A stretch of DNA of 64,000 nucleotides from Desmodus rotundus (GCF_022682495.2 NC_071389.1:176638056-176702055), one strand, 5' to 3'; counted from the first letter of the stretch, positions 12,881-25,884 are shown. Translations and numbers: made by a program. The notes: generated by a model not told the origin, from the letters alone.

Positions 12881-13294
12881 CCCTCTAGAGAGGAAGGGAA
12901 GGTCATCCATTGGAGGTGACCACATGATATCTGATCTGGAACCTGAAGGACAAGTGGGCAAGGACACAGGCAAAAGAAAAGGTAAATGAGGGGAAGGTGT
13001 TGGGAGTAATGAGTGATCAGTCTGGGAAGGTAATCAAGGAGCAGATCAGGAATGGCTAAGAAATCTGGTCATTAGCCTAAAAAGTATGAGAAACCATTGA
13101 AGAATAAGATTGACATTGCAGAAAGTTCTCCCCGGCTACAGCGGAGATTATGAATCATTTGGGTTCAAACTGGAGGCAAGAAGACCAGAGTGAAGAGTTT
13201 TTATAGTAATCCAAAAATATGGATTTAGTTCAGATAGTCACCTGAACTAAAGTGGCACTGGGAGAAAGGAGGTAGATATGAAAGCCTATGATGA

Positions 13295-13503
13295 ACCCTG
13301 GCTGGTGTGGCTCATTGGATTGAGCGTGGGCCTGTGAACCAAAGGGTCTCAGGTTCGATTCCTAGTCAGGGCACATGCCTGGGTTTAGAGCCAGGTCCCC
13401 AGTAGGGGGCATGCGAGAAGCAAATGCACATTGATGTTTCTCTCCCTCTCTTCCTCCCTCTCTTCCCCTCTCTCTAAAAATAAATAAATAAAACCTTTTT
13501 TAA
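13295..13503 (+). mobile_element. Ves-type bat SINE with perfect 14-bp TSD
   Basis: This is the cleanest SINE copy in the window. It opens 'accctggctggtgtggctca', has the B-box 'GGTTCGATTCC', the CAGGGCACATGCCTGGG block, a CT-rich section, and an AAATAAATAAATAAAACC tail. Perfect 14-bp target-site duplications, AAAGCCTATGATGA, lie at 13281-13294 and 13504-13517. The intact duplication implies a fairly recent L1-mediated insertion. Confidence 0.96.
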
Positions 13504-13560
13504 AAAGCCTATGATGACATGAGTCAGTGATGGCTTGGAGGTAAACAGGTAAGGAAGAGG

Positions 13561-15040
13561 AAGTCATCTAGGGAACAGCGGGGTTTCTGGCTCCAGTGAC
13601 AGGTAGATGGTGGTGCCAATCACTGACAAGCAATCCTATAAAAGAGTTTGTTCTATCCAGAACATCCCACCATTGGGAGGAGAAGGAGAGACGTCAGAAC
13701 CTCCCTCACCTGTCTCGTCTCTGCTATAGTCAGGTACATAAAGCCACTCTATGGATGGCTGTAATCCAGCCTCTCTGGGAGATTCCTGGAGAACCTGCAA
13801 GAGTCTGGGGGGCAGATGGCCACCTCCAAGAAGATAGGATGGACACTGTAATGGTGGAGAAAAGACTCACTTAGAGACAGAAGGCAGACCCTGTCTCCAG
13901 TCCAGTTGGCCAAAGGCCATACAGCTCCTCTGGAGCCTTACCACTGCCCATTCTGAGAGTGCCTTTGCCAAGTTACAAGAAGTCATGGGGCTGAGGGATG
14001 GATCTATATAGTCCTCAGGCTAATAAGTGTACATAATATATACCAGGTGCCAGGTACTAACAATCCTTTGAGCTCAAGATTTTTTAAAAAGCCATCCTCT
14101 GTCAACCTAGTGGGGGAGGTTCAGTCCTAGAAAAAAAAGCGTGGTTCAATGTATTGATGATGAGAGTACAAACCAAAGATTCAGTGTCAAAGAACCTGAT
14201 GGAGCAAGAAAAATAGAGACAAAAAGAGTCAATTAGATGACTTTTCATGCAGACAAAGCTTTGGTGCTTCTTGACAGTAACCCAGAAGAGAAGATCATGA
14301 GGCCAGGGGAGCGATTTAGCAAATGGCAGAGATGAGCTCAGGTGGCAACTACATAGAAAGGGAAAGAAGCATTCAGCTATAAGAAGTACAGCATGGAAAC
14401 TTACTCTTGGAGGTTAGAGTCATCTTGGTGGCAAATGGAAGAAAGTCTTTAAGAACTACGGCCCAGAGGAGTAAGAGGTAGGGGATCTAAATAGCAGAGA
14501 ATGCCAGAGAAGAGAAGGTAAGGGCACCTAATTAGGAAGAAAGATGACCCAAAAATCCCGTCCCTGACCATTTTGGGACTACAGGTGGGAAAAGGAGCAT
14601 CTGCTTCAGGAGACGTTAGTAGAAGAAGCACTTAGTGGCAGAAAGTGGGAGCTGAATGGCCAAAAAGTGGGTTAACCAGAACAGAGAACTAAAAGAAAAA
14701 TAGAGGCAAGAAGGTAGCAATGTAGAAGACTGAGAAGGAACCAGGGCAACAGGGAGGGTCGGCATTCACTAAATTACGGTATAAGGTTGTTAATGGAAGT
14801 AAAGCCACGGTGAGTTTGGGAGAAACGGCAATGTGGCCAAGGGGTGGATGCTGACTCATAAAATCTTCACCATGGAGAGAAATAATGCTCCTCCTCGCAA
14901 CTTCTGTGGTATTCTCACCAGCAACATGCAGATGGGCCTTGGGGTCCTGCCTCATGCGGGCCTTCATAGGTTGTCTGTCCAGTGGCTCCTGAAGTAAGAA
15001 ACTTGCACCAGAATGTAATCATGAATGGTTTCCTTCATCT
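13561..15040. other. Gene-free intergenic sequence
   Basis: No gene, RNA or confident repeat is recognised here. Confidence 0.5.
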
Positions 15041-15044
15041 AGAA

Positions 15045-15500
15045 CAGAGGTTGGCAAACTATAGCCATCTCCCCCAACCCCAAGCCACATCCAACCCCTC
15101 TAGGCATTTTCCACCTATGCCAACTTTTGGGCTTTTTTTTTTAAATAAAAAATCGGCCTTTGTGGATGTGGCTCAGTGGATTGAGTGCCAACCTGTGAAC
15201 CGAAAGGTTGCTGGTTTGATTCCCTGTCAGACCACATGCCTGGGCTGTGGACCAGGGACCCAGTTGGAGGCACGTGAGAGTCAACTGATTGATTATTCTC
15301 TTACACATTGATGTGTTTCTCCCTCTCTTCCCTTTTCTCTAGAAAAATAAATATAATATATATTTTTGAAAATTCTGCTGGAACACAGCCACACCCATTT
15401 GTGCATGTGTTGCCTACAGCAACATTGAGTAGTGACAGAAACTGTCTTGCAAAGCCTAAAATACTTACTATCTGGCCCTTTACAGAAAGGGCTTCCAATC
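15045..15500. repeat. Non-autonomous hAT-like element interrupted by a Ves SINE
   Basis: The left part begins CAGAGGTTGGCAAACTATAG. The right part, after the SINE, reads 'ctgctggaacacagccaca', then 'cttgcaaagcctaaaatac' and 'ctatctggccctttacag', ending with a degenerate copy of the inverted end. These are landmarks of a widespread mammalian non-autonomous DNA transposon. A Ves SINE occupies 15153-15365. Confidence 0.65.
15153..15365 (+). mobile_element. Ves-type bat SINE (diverged copy)
   Basis: The tRNA-like head 'ggatgtggctcagtggattgag' in segments, 'ctggtttgattccctgtcag', 'ccacatgcctgggctgtgg' and a CT-rich tail ending AAAAATAAATATAAT identify the family. It is more diverged than the other copies and is inserted in an older DNA transposon. 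Confidence 0.88.
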
Positions 15501-16172
15501 TTTATCTAAAAGGTCGATAAGACCCAGCTGCGTGCTTGTTAACATAGTGGATCTACATTCTGGTGTAAGCTCCCTCACTGGTGGCAGAATGGGAGCAGTT
15601 TGCGGACTGACTTCTGTGGACACTGAGTAGTGCTGTCCATAGAGCAGAGGGGAAGGACAGTTATATCTTATCTGTGAGTTCAAAGGGCAGGCTTCAAGAA
15701 GGCAGAGCCACCACGGTACCTCCGCAAAGGCAGTCACCCCGCACCACAGCTCCCCAGAGCCCACAGACATGCTGGGCACCATATTTAAAAAGTGGGGGTG
15801 TTTGGAAGCCACAGAAGAGAGAGAGGCCCTGTCTGGAGGTTATTTTCCTGACAGAGGCACTTATGTGTATTTATGCTTGTTTGTCTTCATTATAATCAGA
15901 CTGCTACCTCCTCAGGGTAAAACTTGTCTAACCATGAACTTCTGAGTGTGCACTTCATTATTAAGGGTAAATAAAGTAATAACAGGAAACCACCAGCTCT
16001 CGACTAGGAAAGAACTAAATATTTATTTTTGTTCTATGGAAACTTTTATGAAGTAGTGTGCAATAAAAATGTGCAAGTAATTGGCCTGATTTCTCCCAAT
16101 TGTAGCATCTGATTCATTTCCTTGGATCTTACTGTGTGAGAAGTTCTAGAGGTAGCTATTTGCCTTGTTTCT

Positions 16173-16203
16173 TGCTTGTGTGTGTGTGTGTGTGTGTGTG
16201 TGT
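16173..16203. repeat. (TG)n microsatellite
   Basis: About 15 uninterrupted TG dinucleotides. Confidence 0.95.
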
Positions 16204-16279
16204 TTTAAATCAGGGATGGCAAGTAGTTTCAGAAATACAGTTTATTCTATGGTAAGACAGTAGCGTAGAAGTTAGTCCT

Positions 16280-16375
16280 AAGTCCGTTCATTCACTTACT
16301 CATTCACTCAACATCACTGAGCACGCCTCATACTACAAGCTGTGCTAAGTACTAAAGGGACAATGATGAGAAAAC
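16280..16375 (-). repeat. L2 LINE 3' end
   Basis: The plus strand reads 'cattcacttactcattcactc' followed by 'ctgagcacgcctcatactacaagctgtgctaag', in the order of an antisense L2 terminus. Confidence 0.65.
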
Positions 16376-19300
16376 TACACGGGAAAGGTTGCGGTTGAAG
16401 TCTGTTGGGTGAGGAGAGGCCTCATTCGTGGATTGATGGCGACTCCGGTTCTGACTCTGCCTAGCTGTTGAACTCCATCATCTTTGGGCCCACAGTGTTC
16501 CCTGACACAGAGATGACCCTGCAGGAATGTGTAACAGTCTGACCTGCCTTCTCTGCTGGGTCACACTTGTCTCACTGCCCTGGCACCCCTGGTAAATTTG
16601 ACTCACTCACTACCCCAGCCAGGCTGCAGCAGTGGGTGTGGGTGCCTGGAGCTGCTCTCCCACAGCCACGCCTCCTCCAGCCTCTCCAGAAAGGCCCCTC
16701 AAGGATTCCTGCAGTCCAGCAACCAGCCCTTCCAGTTGGGCAGAAATTTCCTGCCTTGGCAATCAGAGGCATTTGTTTTGTTTTATTTGAAAGGCACAGC
16801 ACCTCCCCAGGCAGCCCCACCCTCTGTTCTAATTCCATTAAATCTATTCATTTTGGAACTTTATTTTTGTGCATTCAGAAGAGGAACTAGGAAAGGGGGT
16901 AGAGAGACGCTGAAAAAATGAGGGACCTCCATCAACAGATGACAACTGAGGCTCCCTCGAATCCCCCGTTCTGTCTCTGTACTTTCTCCTTCCTTGAATA
17001 TGTCACCTCCCAGCCCAATCTCCTCACCCCAAGGAGAAATAGGCTGCCTTAATATTACTGTGAAATATATAATGTCACGGGGGTTGGCAATAATTAAAAG
17101 ATAAAGCAGACATCTGTGTCTTCAGAAAATAACACATGCATCCTGCTCTTAATTTAAAACTACTAACAATGTCATGTTAATATAATTAATGTTTCATTTA
17201 TTAGCTCCAGTGGGGAATGAACTATTCTACATAATTGATTCTCCCAGAGTGTTAGAATCTAAAATTTGGTAAGTCAAATCTGTTAAACATTTGTCATTGT
17301 TATGGTAATCTTTCTAAATGTTCCAGCAGAATGAGCAGCCAGAGGGGAAATAAAGGCAGGCAGAAGGGCAGTCCTTGAAATTCTATGTGTCATCTCCACT
17401 ATCTGGGAAAGAAAGCCTTTGAAACTGTGCTTCCATCCCAAGGCCTGAAAGGCTGGAAAGGGCGCACAGTGCCCAAAGGAAGAAGCTCATTAACTCCTTT
17501 GGGTATTCATGCCACCCCCTACCAAAAGCTGGCACCACCTTTATCTGTCAATCAATATGTACCTTCTTCACCGCCATCCCCAAGTGTACAAGTCCTCAAA
17601 ACAAAGGACTCGCTCTCTTGGCTCTCTGGCCGCCCCACATGCTTGTCAGCCGGGCCTTTGGCTTGCACACCAATAGATCTGTTGATCTCTGATTCTTTAT
17701 GGCATTGGCAAGGACCAGGTCTCTCCTGTTAACATAAATATATTGTATTATTCTCTATTTCTCTAAATAAAACTCACCCACCATAACTTATTACCCACTA
17801 TAAGGACAGACTCCTCTCCGTCATTACATACCCAGTGCCTGGTGGAGGAGTAGTCAGGCTCCAATATGTCTGTAGAAAAATTACTTATAACCTGCAACAT
17901 TGAACTTTGATGCAGAAGAAGAATGAGTTTTGGGGCTTTGAAATTATGGAGAGCTCTTTGTCCTTACCTCAGGTTGTGGGGATTTTTTGCATTCTTATTT
18001 GTGTTTTATAATTCTCCTGTCTCCTCCCTCACCATGAAGCTGCCAGCTTCTTGTCTCTGTAACTAAAAGTTCCCCCCTGTCCCATCAGCACACCGATTCT
18101 AATCTGCTGTAGATCAGAGTTAGGCTTAAGAAATACAAGGAGTCTTTAAGAGAGGAGCAGTAACTATGAATTTTTGGTGCCCACACTGACCACCCAAAGG
18201 CTTTTTTTGCTTCCTTCTGGTTTCTCAGATGTGTTTCAGACGGCCGCACCTGCTATATGAGTAATTCCCAGATAAGTTAAACATTACTATGACAGCTACA
18301 ATAGAAACGCATAATAAATGAGTCTTACTTGGGTTAGGATCTCTCACCATATGTCATCCAGGAAAAAAAAATCACTTCTGATCATAGAATGTGACATCTA
18401 AATTAACTGGTTCCTCCAGACTTGTGAGCCAAAGCCAACAGAGGTCACACTCCAGACAAGTGGGTGTGGAGGCAGGCGTGGGGGGGTGGGTACCTGAAGA
18501 GGCTACAGTATTCCTCAAAACTCAGGAGTACACCTCTCCCAGGATGTGCCAAATCTTCCATTTGCTCATGCTATGGGTCTAACAGGCTTTCTCTCCTTGG
18601 GTCCCGGAAACTCCGAATTTATCACAGCATCCATCCAGCAGGACGGAGAGTTTCCCAGAGTTCCCACAGACTTGAGAGAATCTCTGCTTTATGCTAAAGT
18701 GCTCTCTGCAACACAGATGAAAAGCAAGTGGGTGAAAGTCCTGATTTTGATTTTACCAAGAAATTCTTTAGTCTCTATTGGTATAGTATGTCACTCACAA
18801 AGACTTCAACAGAGCTAACAATGAACTGGTCCAAAACAGTGAGGGAGGAAGTAAGGAAATGAGATTAGCATCAAACCCATTGGATCCCACCCTTGGTGTG
18901 CCTCAAATACCATCTCAGTTCCAAAGCAAACTGGTTCAGTCACGAGTTTTCTTCCCTCAGCACAGTCTGGTTTAGGGCCAGAGGGTTTTTTGTTGTCTGG
19001 ACGAAGTGAGGACGGGCTAGGAGGCAGACCTCAAGCTTCATCCCTGAGTCTGCAGCTGCCTCGCCAGGTGACTCCAGGCAGACTGTTCGAGCCCTTTTGG
19101 ATTCTGACTCTCAATTCTCCTGTCTGTTAAAATAGTGATGATTGCACCCCTCTGCTCCCAGCATGGTGCGAGACCTTGTTAATAGGTGTCTGGAAAAGCT
19201 CCTGTCTCCAGATGAAAGCGTTTATAAGTTTTGGGCTCTGTTCTTAGCTGAGTCTTTGTACAGTTAAATTTTCTTGACTGTGGAAATGGGGCTTCCATAA

Positions 19301-19580
19301 TTTCCTTTGGAGAATGAATTCTCTAACCCCGAATGTGTCTTGGTGAACACAAAGCCTTTATAAATCTCCTAAATTTCCCCCGGCTCATTTTTTAATCTCA
19401 CAGATGTGGACTCCTTCTACTCTAGGAAAAATTCTTTGAAAATGTTTAATTTTAAAAATTTGTGGTATAAACTAGACTTTTCTAAATCAAATTGTGGGTT
19501 GAATGCAGCAGTTAAGTCTTGCTTGCTTAAAATTAAATTTTGAATCTTTTAGAAAACATTGTTTTTCAAAGTAAATAGAT
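16376..19580. other. Gene-free, partly AT-rich intergenic sequence
   Basis: No gene is seen. A MIR in plus orientation is likely at about 19050-19200. The segment 17040-17330 is AT-rich, free of obvious repeats and dense in homeodomain-type TAATTA/ATTAAT cores, so it could be a conserved regulatory element. That requires an alignment to test. Confidence 0.45.
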
Positions 19581-19589
19581 ACCTTCTTA

Positions 19590-20105
19590 TATTCTTTTAA
19601 CAGCTGTATTGAGGTATAATTGACATACAATAAAACACACTTTTTAAATTGTACCATGTGAAAAGTTTTACATACACATACCTCCATGAAACCATCACCA
19701 TAATCAAGATAATGAACACATCCATCACCTGCGCTGTATAATTCCTCACTGTCTCCCTTTCCCTTGTAGTCTGCATTTTCTAGAATTTTATATAAATAGA
19801 ATAAAAAAACATGTGCTCTCTTTTTCCTGGACTCTTTCACTCAGTATAATTATTTTTAGATTTAACCCATGTTATTGGTTATATCAGTCCATTGCTTTAC
19901 ACTGCTGAATAGTATTCCTTTGTGTGGCTATACCATTTGTTTCTCTTTTTCCTTGTTGATGGATACTTGGGTTGTTTCCAATTTGGGGCTGTTACAAATA
20001 AAGCTGCTATGGCATTCGTGTGCAAGTCTTTGCATGGATGTATTCTTTCATTTCTCTTGGGTAAATACCTAAGAGAGGAATGGCTAGGTTGAATGATACA
20101 GTAAT
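19590..20105 (-). mobile_element. Old L1 (L1M-type) 3' fragment, antisense
   Basis: The plus strand shows 'agctgtattgaggtataattgacatacaat' in segments, 'accatcaccataatcaagat', 'gtataattatttttagattta', 'ctgaatagtattcctttgtg' and 'gttgatggatacttgggttg', which are antisense L1 3' landmarks. Confidence 0.85.
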
Positions 20106-20299
20106 ATCTTCTTAGTAGATCCTGAAAAAAATAGGTTTGACGAAAAGCATGATGGATGTGAACCCCTATACATAGTTCTCTTTATGCCTGCAAGTGTTAA
20201 TCATGGAACAAAAAGAAATTATACTTACTTCTCTTTTTCTTATATTATGATAGTCATAGAAAGATTTGCTTTTGTGTTACATAATGCAATTACAAAATG

Positions 20300-21090
20300 T
20301 AACTGACCAAACTGGGGCTCGTCCATGTGGTACCCTGATGCACGACCCAACAGTTAGTGTTGAAGGAAACATGTCTTTATTTACAGGATTCCAACCTTGG
20401 GGGTCTGAGAGCGCTCCTGCACAGAGCCCTGTTCTCCCACGAGACCCAGCACTTCCCTTGCTCCCCACCAGGCTATGAGCCAGAACCATGCCCAGAAGTT
20501 CCCCATATCCTTATCTGTTCTTCAGCCAGCTGTCAAACATGTGTCCACCCCTCTGGAAGGTGCTCTTGTGGGTGTGAGTTGCCATCCTCTCGCAGCAGCT
20601 CTCTCCTTCAGGATCAGGGGTACATTGTCTTCAGCCTCACCGTAGTGGTTCAGGGAAGCAGGTGCTGTGTTACACTGGATCATGGTGGAGTCCAGGGAGG
20701 CACACATCCCAAGAGAGTAACTTCTCTGTATGTCCTTCACAGAAGCAGAAGTCTGCAGCTCAACAGTCCCAGTTTGACTCCAAGCACCTCTCACAAACCC
20801 GTGTTCGGTTTGGCAGGTCCCTGCACAGCTCCATCAGCTCTCTCCTTACACCCTTTCCTCCAGTCCTCGTGGCTGCTACCCCACTACAGACCACACGGCA
20901 TCTTCCTTTTTACCAACCTAGGCCGAATGGTGGAAAAACCCCCTTCTCTTTCAGACCACCCTTATTTAAATGCTCAGCCCAGGACTTCCTACATGACCTC
21001 ATATTCCACCCATCCTAGGATGTGCTACTTTTGCCAGTTCCCCCATATCTTTTACCTTCTTTCGGCTGCCATCTTTAGTTAGGGCAAGAG
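20300..21090 (-). repeat. Candidate solo LTR (ERV-like), minus strand
   Basis: Read on the minus strand, this 0.8 kb GC-balanced block has a TATA-like TTTAAATAAGG (about 20961-20971), a poly(A) signal AATAAA near 20381-20386, and a U5-like end 'gagccccagtttggtcagttaca'. It lies between two L1 fragments and matches no other family I recognise. A 241-codon open frame on the plus strand (20357-21082) runs antisense to it and has no recognisable domain. Borders and target duplication could not be fixed, so the LTR call is an inference. No internal retroviral genes are present. Confidence 0.4.
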
Positions 21091-21745
21091 TTCCCTGTGA
21101 CACAGGGCCATCCAGGGTGGGCATCCATCTCCCCTGGCTATGTCACAAGTTTCACTGTACCTTTTGCCTGGGGCAGCAGCACAGCTATTAACTTGCCATG
21201 GTTATGCAAAGTATCTTAAACATCTACTTCCCTCCTCCCCTAACCAAGGGTTTTGGAAGTATATGCTCTGCTGTTTTCCAGGGACCCCCACTCTGCACTC
21301 CATTACAGGAATGCTTTTGTATATATTGTCTTAACATATCCTTACAAGCAATTGCCTCTTCTGTTTCTCGATCAATTCCAATTGATTATCTTCTTGCACA
21401 ATAGTAGCATCTCCAAAACTGAATGAAGTATTCTAGATGTATTCTCAAAAGAACTACATATCTAGATTGTTTTTGCTCTCTTATTTCTCAAATGGCAACA
21501 TTTACCATAGGTCATATTCCATTGCCAAAGGCTGCATTGTCCCCACCTCAAACGTGAATCAGCAAGGTGTAGACCAGAGGTTGTATCTGCTTGCTTTTGG
21601 CTGCTGTCTGCTTTCTGTCTTTCTCATATCATGTGTCTACAGACTCATCAATCACTAATGCTGTAGTTTATATCTTAAAAACTTCATATCCTGACTCCAA
21701 TTCTTTCACAGAAATCTCCAATGAAAACATATAGAAACTGGTCTT

Positions 21746-22275
21746 TCATTTTTTTAATTGTTACTTATTTATTTTAATTTTTTTTACTTTTTTCTTTATA
21801 TTTTATTTTTTTATGCTATATAGTTGCCCCCACTATTTCCCCTTTTGCCCATCTCCACCCAGCCCCCATCACCCCCAACCCCAGGCCATCCCCACACTGT
21901 TGTCTTTGTCCATGGGTCATGCATGTTTGTTCTTTGGCTATTCCCTTCACCTTCTTTCATCCAGTCCCCCTCCCCTCTCCCCTCCAACAGCTGTCAGTCT
22001 GTTCCATGTATCTATGCCTCTGGTTCTATCTTGTTCATTAGATTCCACATATAAGTGAGATCATATGGTATATGTCTTTGACTGGCTTATTTCCCTTAGC
22101 TTCATAGTCTCCAGGTCCATCCGTGCTGCTGTGTAGTGTTCCACTGTATAAACGTACTAAGGCTTTTGGTATCATCTACTGATGGGCTTTTAGGCTGTTT
22201 CCAGATCTTGGCTACTGTAAAGAATGCTGTCCTGAACACAGGGGTGCACGTATTCTTTAGAATTAGTGTTTCGGG
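21746..22275 (-). mobile_element. Bat-type L1 3' end, antisense
   Basis: The T-rich left end (poly(A) tail of a minus-strand insert) is followed by a C-rich 3' UTR ('gtccatgggtcatgcatg' is shared with the HAL1 at 25.9 kb). ORF2-terminal landmarks follow: 'gattccacatataagtgagatc', 'tgactggcttatttccctta' and 'tccaggtccatccgtgctgc'. The copy is 5' truncated. Confidence 0.88.
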
Positions 22276-22899
22276 AAAGAGACAAAAACTGTTCTTTATG
22301 TAATTCCCAAACTCCGAATCATCTTATCGTGTTGTTTAGGTTAGAAAATAATAATATTTGTGAAATACTGTTAAAAACCAAACTTGCATTTTTACTCTTT
22401 TATGCCAAATATAACTTCATTTAATAATTGCAGGAAAATTTTAGTGAGGCCTTTACAATCATTACTCAAGAAACCGTTACCTGTCTCTCTTCTTCCCCTC
22501 TGCCCTGCCTTCTGCTTTCTTGCTGCCTTTTTTTTCTTTATTCTTCCAATTTCTTCTAAGGTTTGGAGAAAACCATCAGTCGAGATAATCCTAAAAACAG
22601 TGTTTGGCTTTGGGACAACTGGTTTCCCCCTTGCAAAAGTTAGGTTATGTCCTCCCCTCCACAAAAACACAATTTAATATGGATTTTAAAAATTAAAAAC
22701 AGAACAATGAAAGCATTAAAACATATACAATTTAAAAAATAATATTAGAATGGAAAGAGTCTGCCTAAGTAGGACATAAAACCTATAATACATAAAGAAA
22801 ATTATTAATAGATTAGGTATGTAAATTTTCCATTTCTGTATGTGAAAGATAGTATAACTGAGTTAAAGAGTAAGAAACACATTGGAAAAAATACTTTAG

Positions 22900-22904
<5 letters not shown>

Positions 22905-22933
<29 letters not shown>

Positions 22934-22970
22934 ATGGCATTATATATATATATATATACACATATATACT
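22905..22970. repeat. Compound (TG)n-(TA)n microsatellite
   Basis: About 14 TG units are followed by a spacer and about ten TA units. Confidence 0.9.
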
Positions 22971-22979
22971 CAATATATA

Positions 22980-23330
22980 AAACGTTCCCTGCATTGAATT
23001 GTACCCTTAAGACTTATACATTTTACTGTGTGTAAATTTTATCTCAGAAAGTAAAAAGGACTAACAAATATTAACTTTTGTTACTGATAACGTCTGAAGT
23101 ATTTAGTGTACTGATATCTGCAACCTACCTTGAAATGCACAAAAATAAGGTGGGTTGACACATGAATAAAGGGATGGATAGATGGAAAGATATGTGAAAA
23201 GTAAGTATAGCAAAAATGTTCATTATCAGATCTAGATGGTGAGTATATAGATGTTAACTACACAATTCTTTCAACTTTCCGTAGGCTTGAAGATTTCCAT
23301 TACAAAATATTGGGAGAAAGCTCCCTGAAA
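22980..23330 (+). repeat. Probable old L1M 3' end
   Basis: The stretches 'attgtacccttaagacttatacattttactgtg' (in segments), 'caaaaatgttcattatcag' and 'aattctttcaactttccgtaggcttga' resemble L1M 3' UTR sequence in plus orientation. The assignment is approximate. Confidence 0.4.
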
Positions 23331-25499
23331 TGAATCTAAAAATACACTTAACTCTTAAGAACAATAAGCAAAGCAAATTAACAGACAATTTGAAATAAAT
23401 AAAACCAGTGGACTAAAAGGAGGGGGGAAGATGTTTAATCTCACTTAGAATCATCAAAAATTTATAAAGCTTGATAACATCCAGCAGAAATACACATACA
23501 GGAAATATATACATGTAAGGATATTTGTCGGGTTTTTTTTTTTTTTTTTTGCTTTAAAATAGAAGGGGAAAAAGAGAGAAAATGAAAAACGAAAATAAAA
23601 AACAAAACACCCTTCCCCAGGCCACTAACGCACATAGATTATCTTGCCCTGTAAACAATCGAGGCTCAGAAGGCTCAGGAAGAAACTTTGGTCTTGCTCT
23701 TTACTGTCTAAACGAATTTAAGATAGGGAGATATCATAAATAACTACAGTCAAATCTGAATTAGGCAGAATAAACGAGGAGGAACCTAGTAAGACCCACT
23801 TGATCAAAGTCCTCCCTGCATCCCACAGTTCTGAGATGGCCCAGCAAACATTTGCATTTGTTTAATAAAATTAACTCTTTTCAACCCCTGGTAAATTGCC
23901 TTACTTCCCTTTGAAGCCCTACAGCCCTGCTTCCCCTTCTCAGTCCAGAAGGACAAATACTCCTCATCTTGCCTTACTGTCTCTGGAATGTTCATGCTTA
24001 TGTGTGAATTCCCCACATGCACGTACTAAAACTTAATTTTCTCCTGTTAATCTACTTTCTGTCATTTTAATAATTCTACCAGCCAGAAGAATTAAGAGGA
24101 GAAAGGGAAATTTTCCTATCCCCAATAATGTGCACGTACAGAACTCTATGCAGCAGTGAGGGAAAGTGAGGTAGTTCTATAGGCACGGGTGGGAAAGATC
24201 TCCATGGTCTATTGTTTCCTGGAAAACATGGACATGGCAGAATGGATTGTATAAAATGACCATTTAAAAATAAATAAATAAAATGACCCTTTACATAAAA
24301 ATAATATTAGAACTGTAAATGTATGCAAATGCACATTAAAAATGTCCAAAGGCACACATATTTAATTTGTGCATTATCTTAGGAAAAAGGGAAATTGGAT
24401 GAAGGGAGAACAGACACTAAAAAGACATTTAAGCTTCTACACTGTAGACATCTATATTAGCTGGACTTTTTACAACAAAAATGCACTACTATCATAACAT
24501 TACATTACTAATTGTCCTAGCATGCTAATAATGACTATTTTCTAAATATCCCTAAAACACCCTGTGAAAATTGCAAAATTTGGTCAAGAACCCATGTATT
24601 TCTCTTGCCTAACATCAAAAGCCTGATGTCTTGGAGACAAACATCTGGTGATGTCTTATGGGATTTCTTTACTTGTCATCTGAATGTCTCAGCATTCACG
24701 TCTATGAAGCCAAATGGTCACAAGCCTATAAAATGATGTGAAAGTTCTTTCTTCTCCCAACTGCATCCCCCTAGGGCTCAGCCCAAACTCTGGATGCTGA
24801 GCCTGTTCCCAATAGAAGCCCCATTGAGAGAAAAGTGTTTTTAAATATAATGGAACATATTCTGAGCTAAATGCCAAAGATTAGATGGGTCAGTGAGGGA
24901 AGAATTTTATAAAAACACTGCAAGTCCAAGGAAAGAGAGGCAAAGATGAAAAGTAATAAAAAGCAGAAGGGAGTTAGAGGTGGAGGGAGAAGGGAGTAAG
25001 GACAGGGTTTTGACTTAGAAGTTGGCAACATTATGACGGGTGAAAGAGTTCAGAAGGAATTTCACCACCTAGGCACACACATGCGTGTGTGTGCACAGCT
25101 TCGTTCAGGAAACCCGAAGAAACTGTCTGGAGACAAACAGATTCTAGCTGTGCTCACCTGCAGGCATGGAAAGAGGAGTGGGAAGAACTGAGCTGGGATA
25201 CATCTCTGAAAGATTACATGCCAGTGATGAAGGGCCTCAGAGCATTTCACAAACATCCTTGTCCTGAGTGGGGAGGGCATTCAGCTTATTGCCCACCTGT
25301 CACCTCTCTGGTAGGGATGGCGTCTGGAAGCTGGCAAACATACCTGCATTCAGGTAAAGATGTAACATAGCCAAGACCAGAATGTCATCTGCTCAGCATG
25401 TTTCTCACTACTCTGCTGCAGGAAAACCTCCCCCTGTGCTTCTGGGAGATCCAGGGATGCCCTGGTGACACGTCCTCATTTTACATCTCAGTTCACTCG
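23331..25499. other. Gene-free intergenic sequence
   Basis: A T-homopolymer lies at about 23531-23550 and A-rich sequence at about 24264-24290. Nothing else is recognised. Confidence 0.5.
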
Positions 25500-25754
25500 A
25501 CACACTTGTGTTGGGTACTTAATTTGTGCCAGACTCTGTGCTCTGCTCTGGAAATGCAAAAAGGAGGAGCATGACCCTCTCCCCAAGAATCTCACAATCT
25601 CGTGGGTATATATTTACAATAACATGGATGATGGTGAAAGATACAGTGATAGTTCAAAGTCAACAGAGATCAAACACCGGGGAAGGGAAGAGACAGGTTC
25701 ATTGTCACAGAGGGTGAGCTCTGAGCTATGCTTGGAAATTGAGTAGGACTCAGA
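25500..25754 (-). repeat. L2 LINE 3' region
   Basis: Antisense L2 landmarks are present: 'gggtacttaatttgtgccag', 'ccccaagaatctcacaatct' and 'gctctgagctatgcttgga'. Confidence 0.55.
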
Positions 25755-25884
25755 AGAATGACAAGATAAGCCAAAGACTGAGAGAAAATGCTTGCAAAAG
25801 ACATATCTGATAAAAGACCTTTATCCAAAATATACAACGAACCCTTAAAACTCAACAAAAAGAAATGAACAACCTGATTTTAAA

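Larger units (their letters stand above)
12365..13560 (-). repeat. L2 LINE 3' region, host of nested MIR and Ves SINE
   Basis: L2 antisense landmarks run across this block: 'catctgctctgtggcaggc', 'catggggagacaagtcaag', 'gatctggaacctgaaggac' and 'ctgaactaaagtggcact'. A MIR (about 12590-12880) and a Ves SINE (13295-13503) interrupt it. The order of nesting gives relative ages, L2 before Ves. The exact L2 borders are uncertain. Confidence 0.55.

Noticed and set aside
20357..21082. 241-codon plus-strand open frame
   Set aside because: It has no recognisable domain, is rich in S, P and C as expected of chance frames, and runs antisense to a candidate LTR. It is kept only as context for that block.
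24260..24300. AAATAAATAAATAAAATG run resembling a Ves SINE tail
   Set aside because: No SINE head or CT-rich region precedes it, so it is listed only as A-rich sequence.
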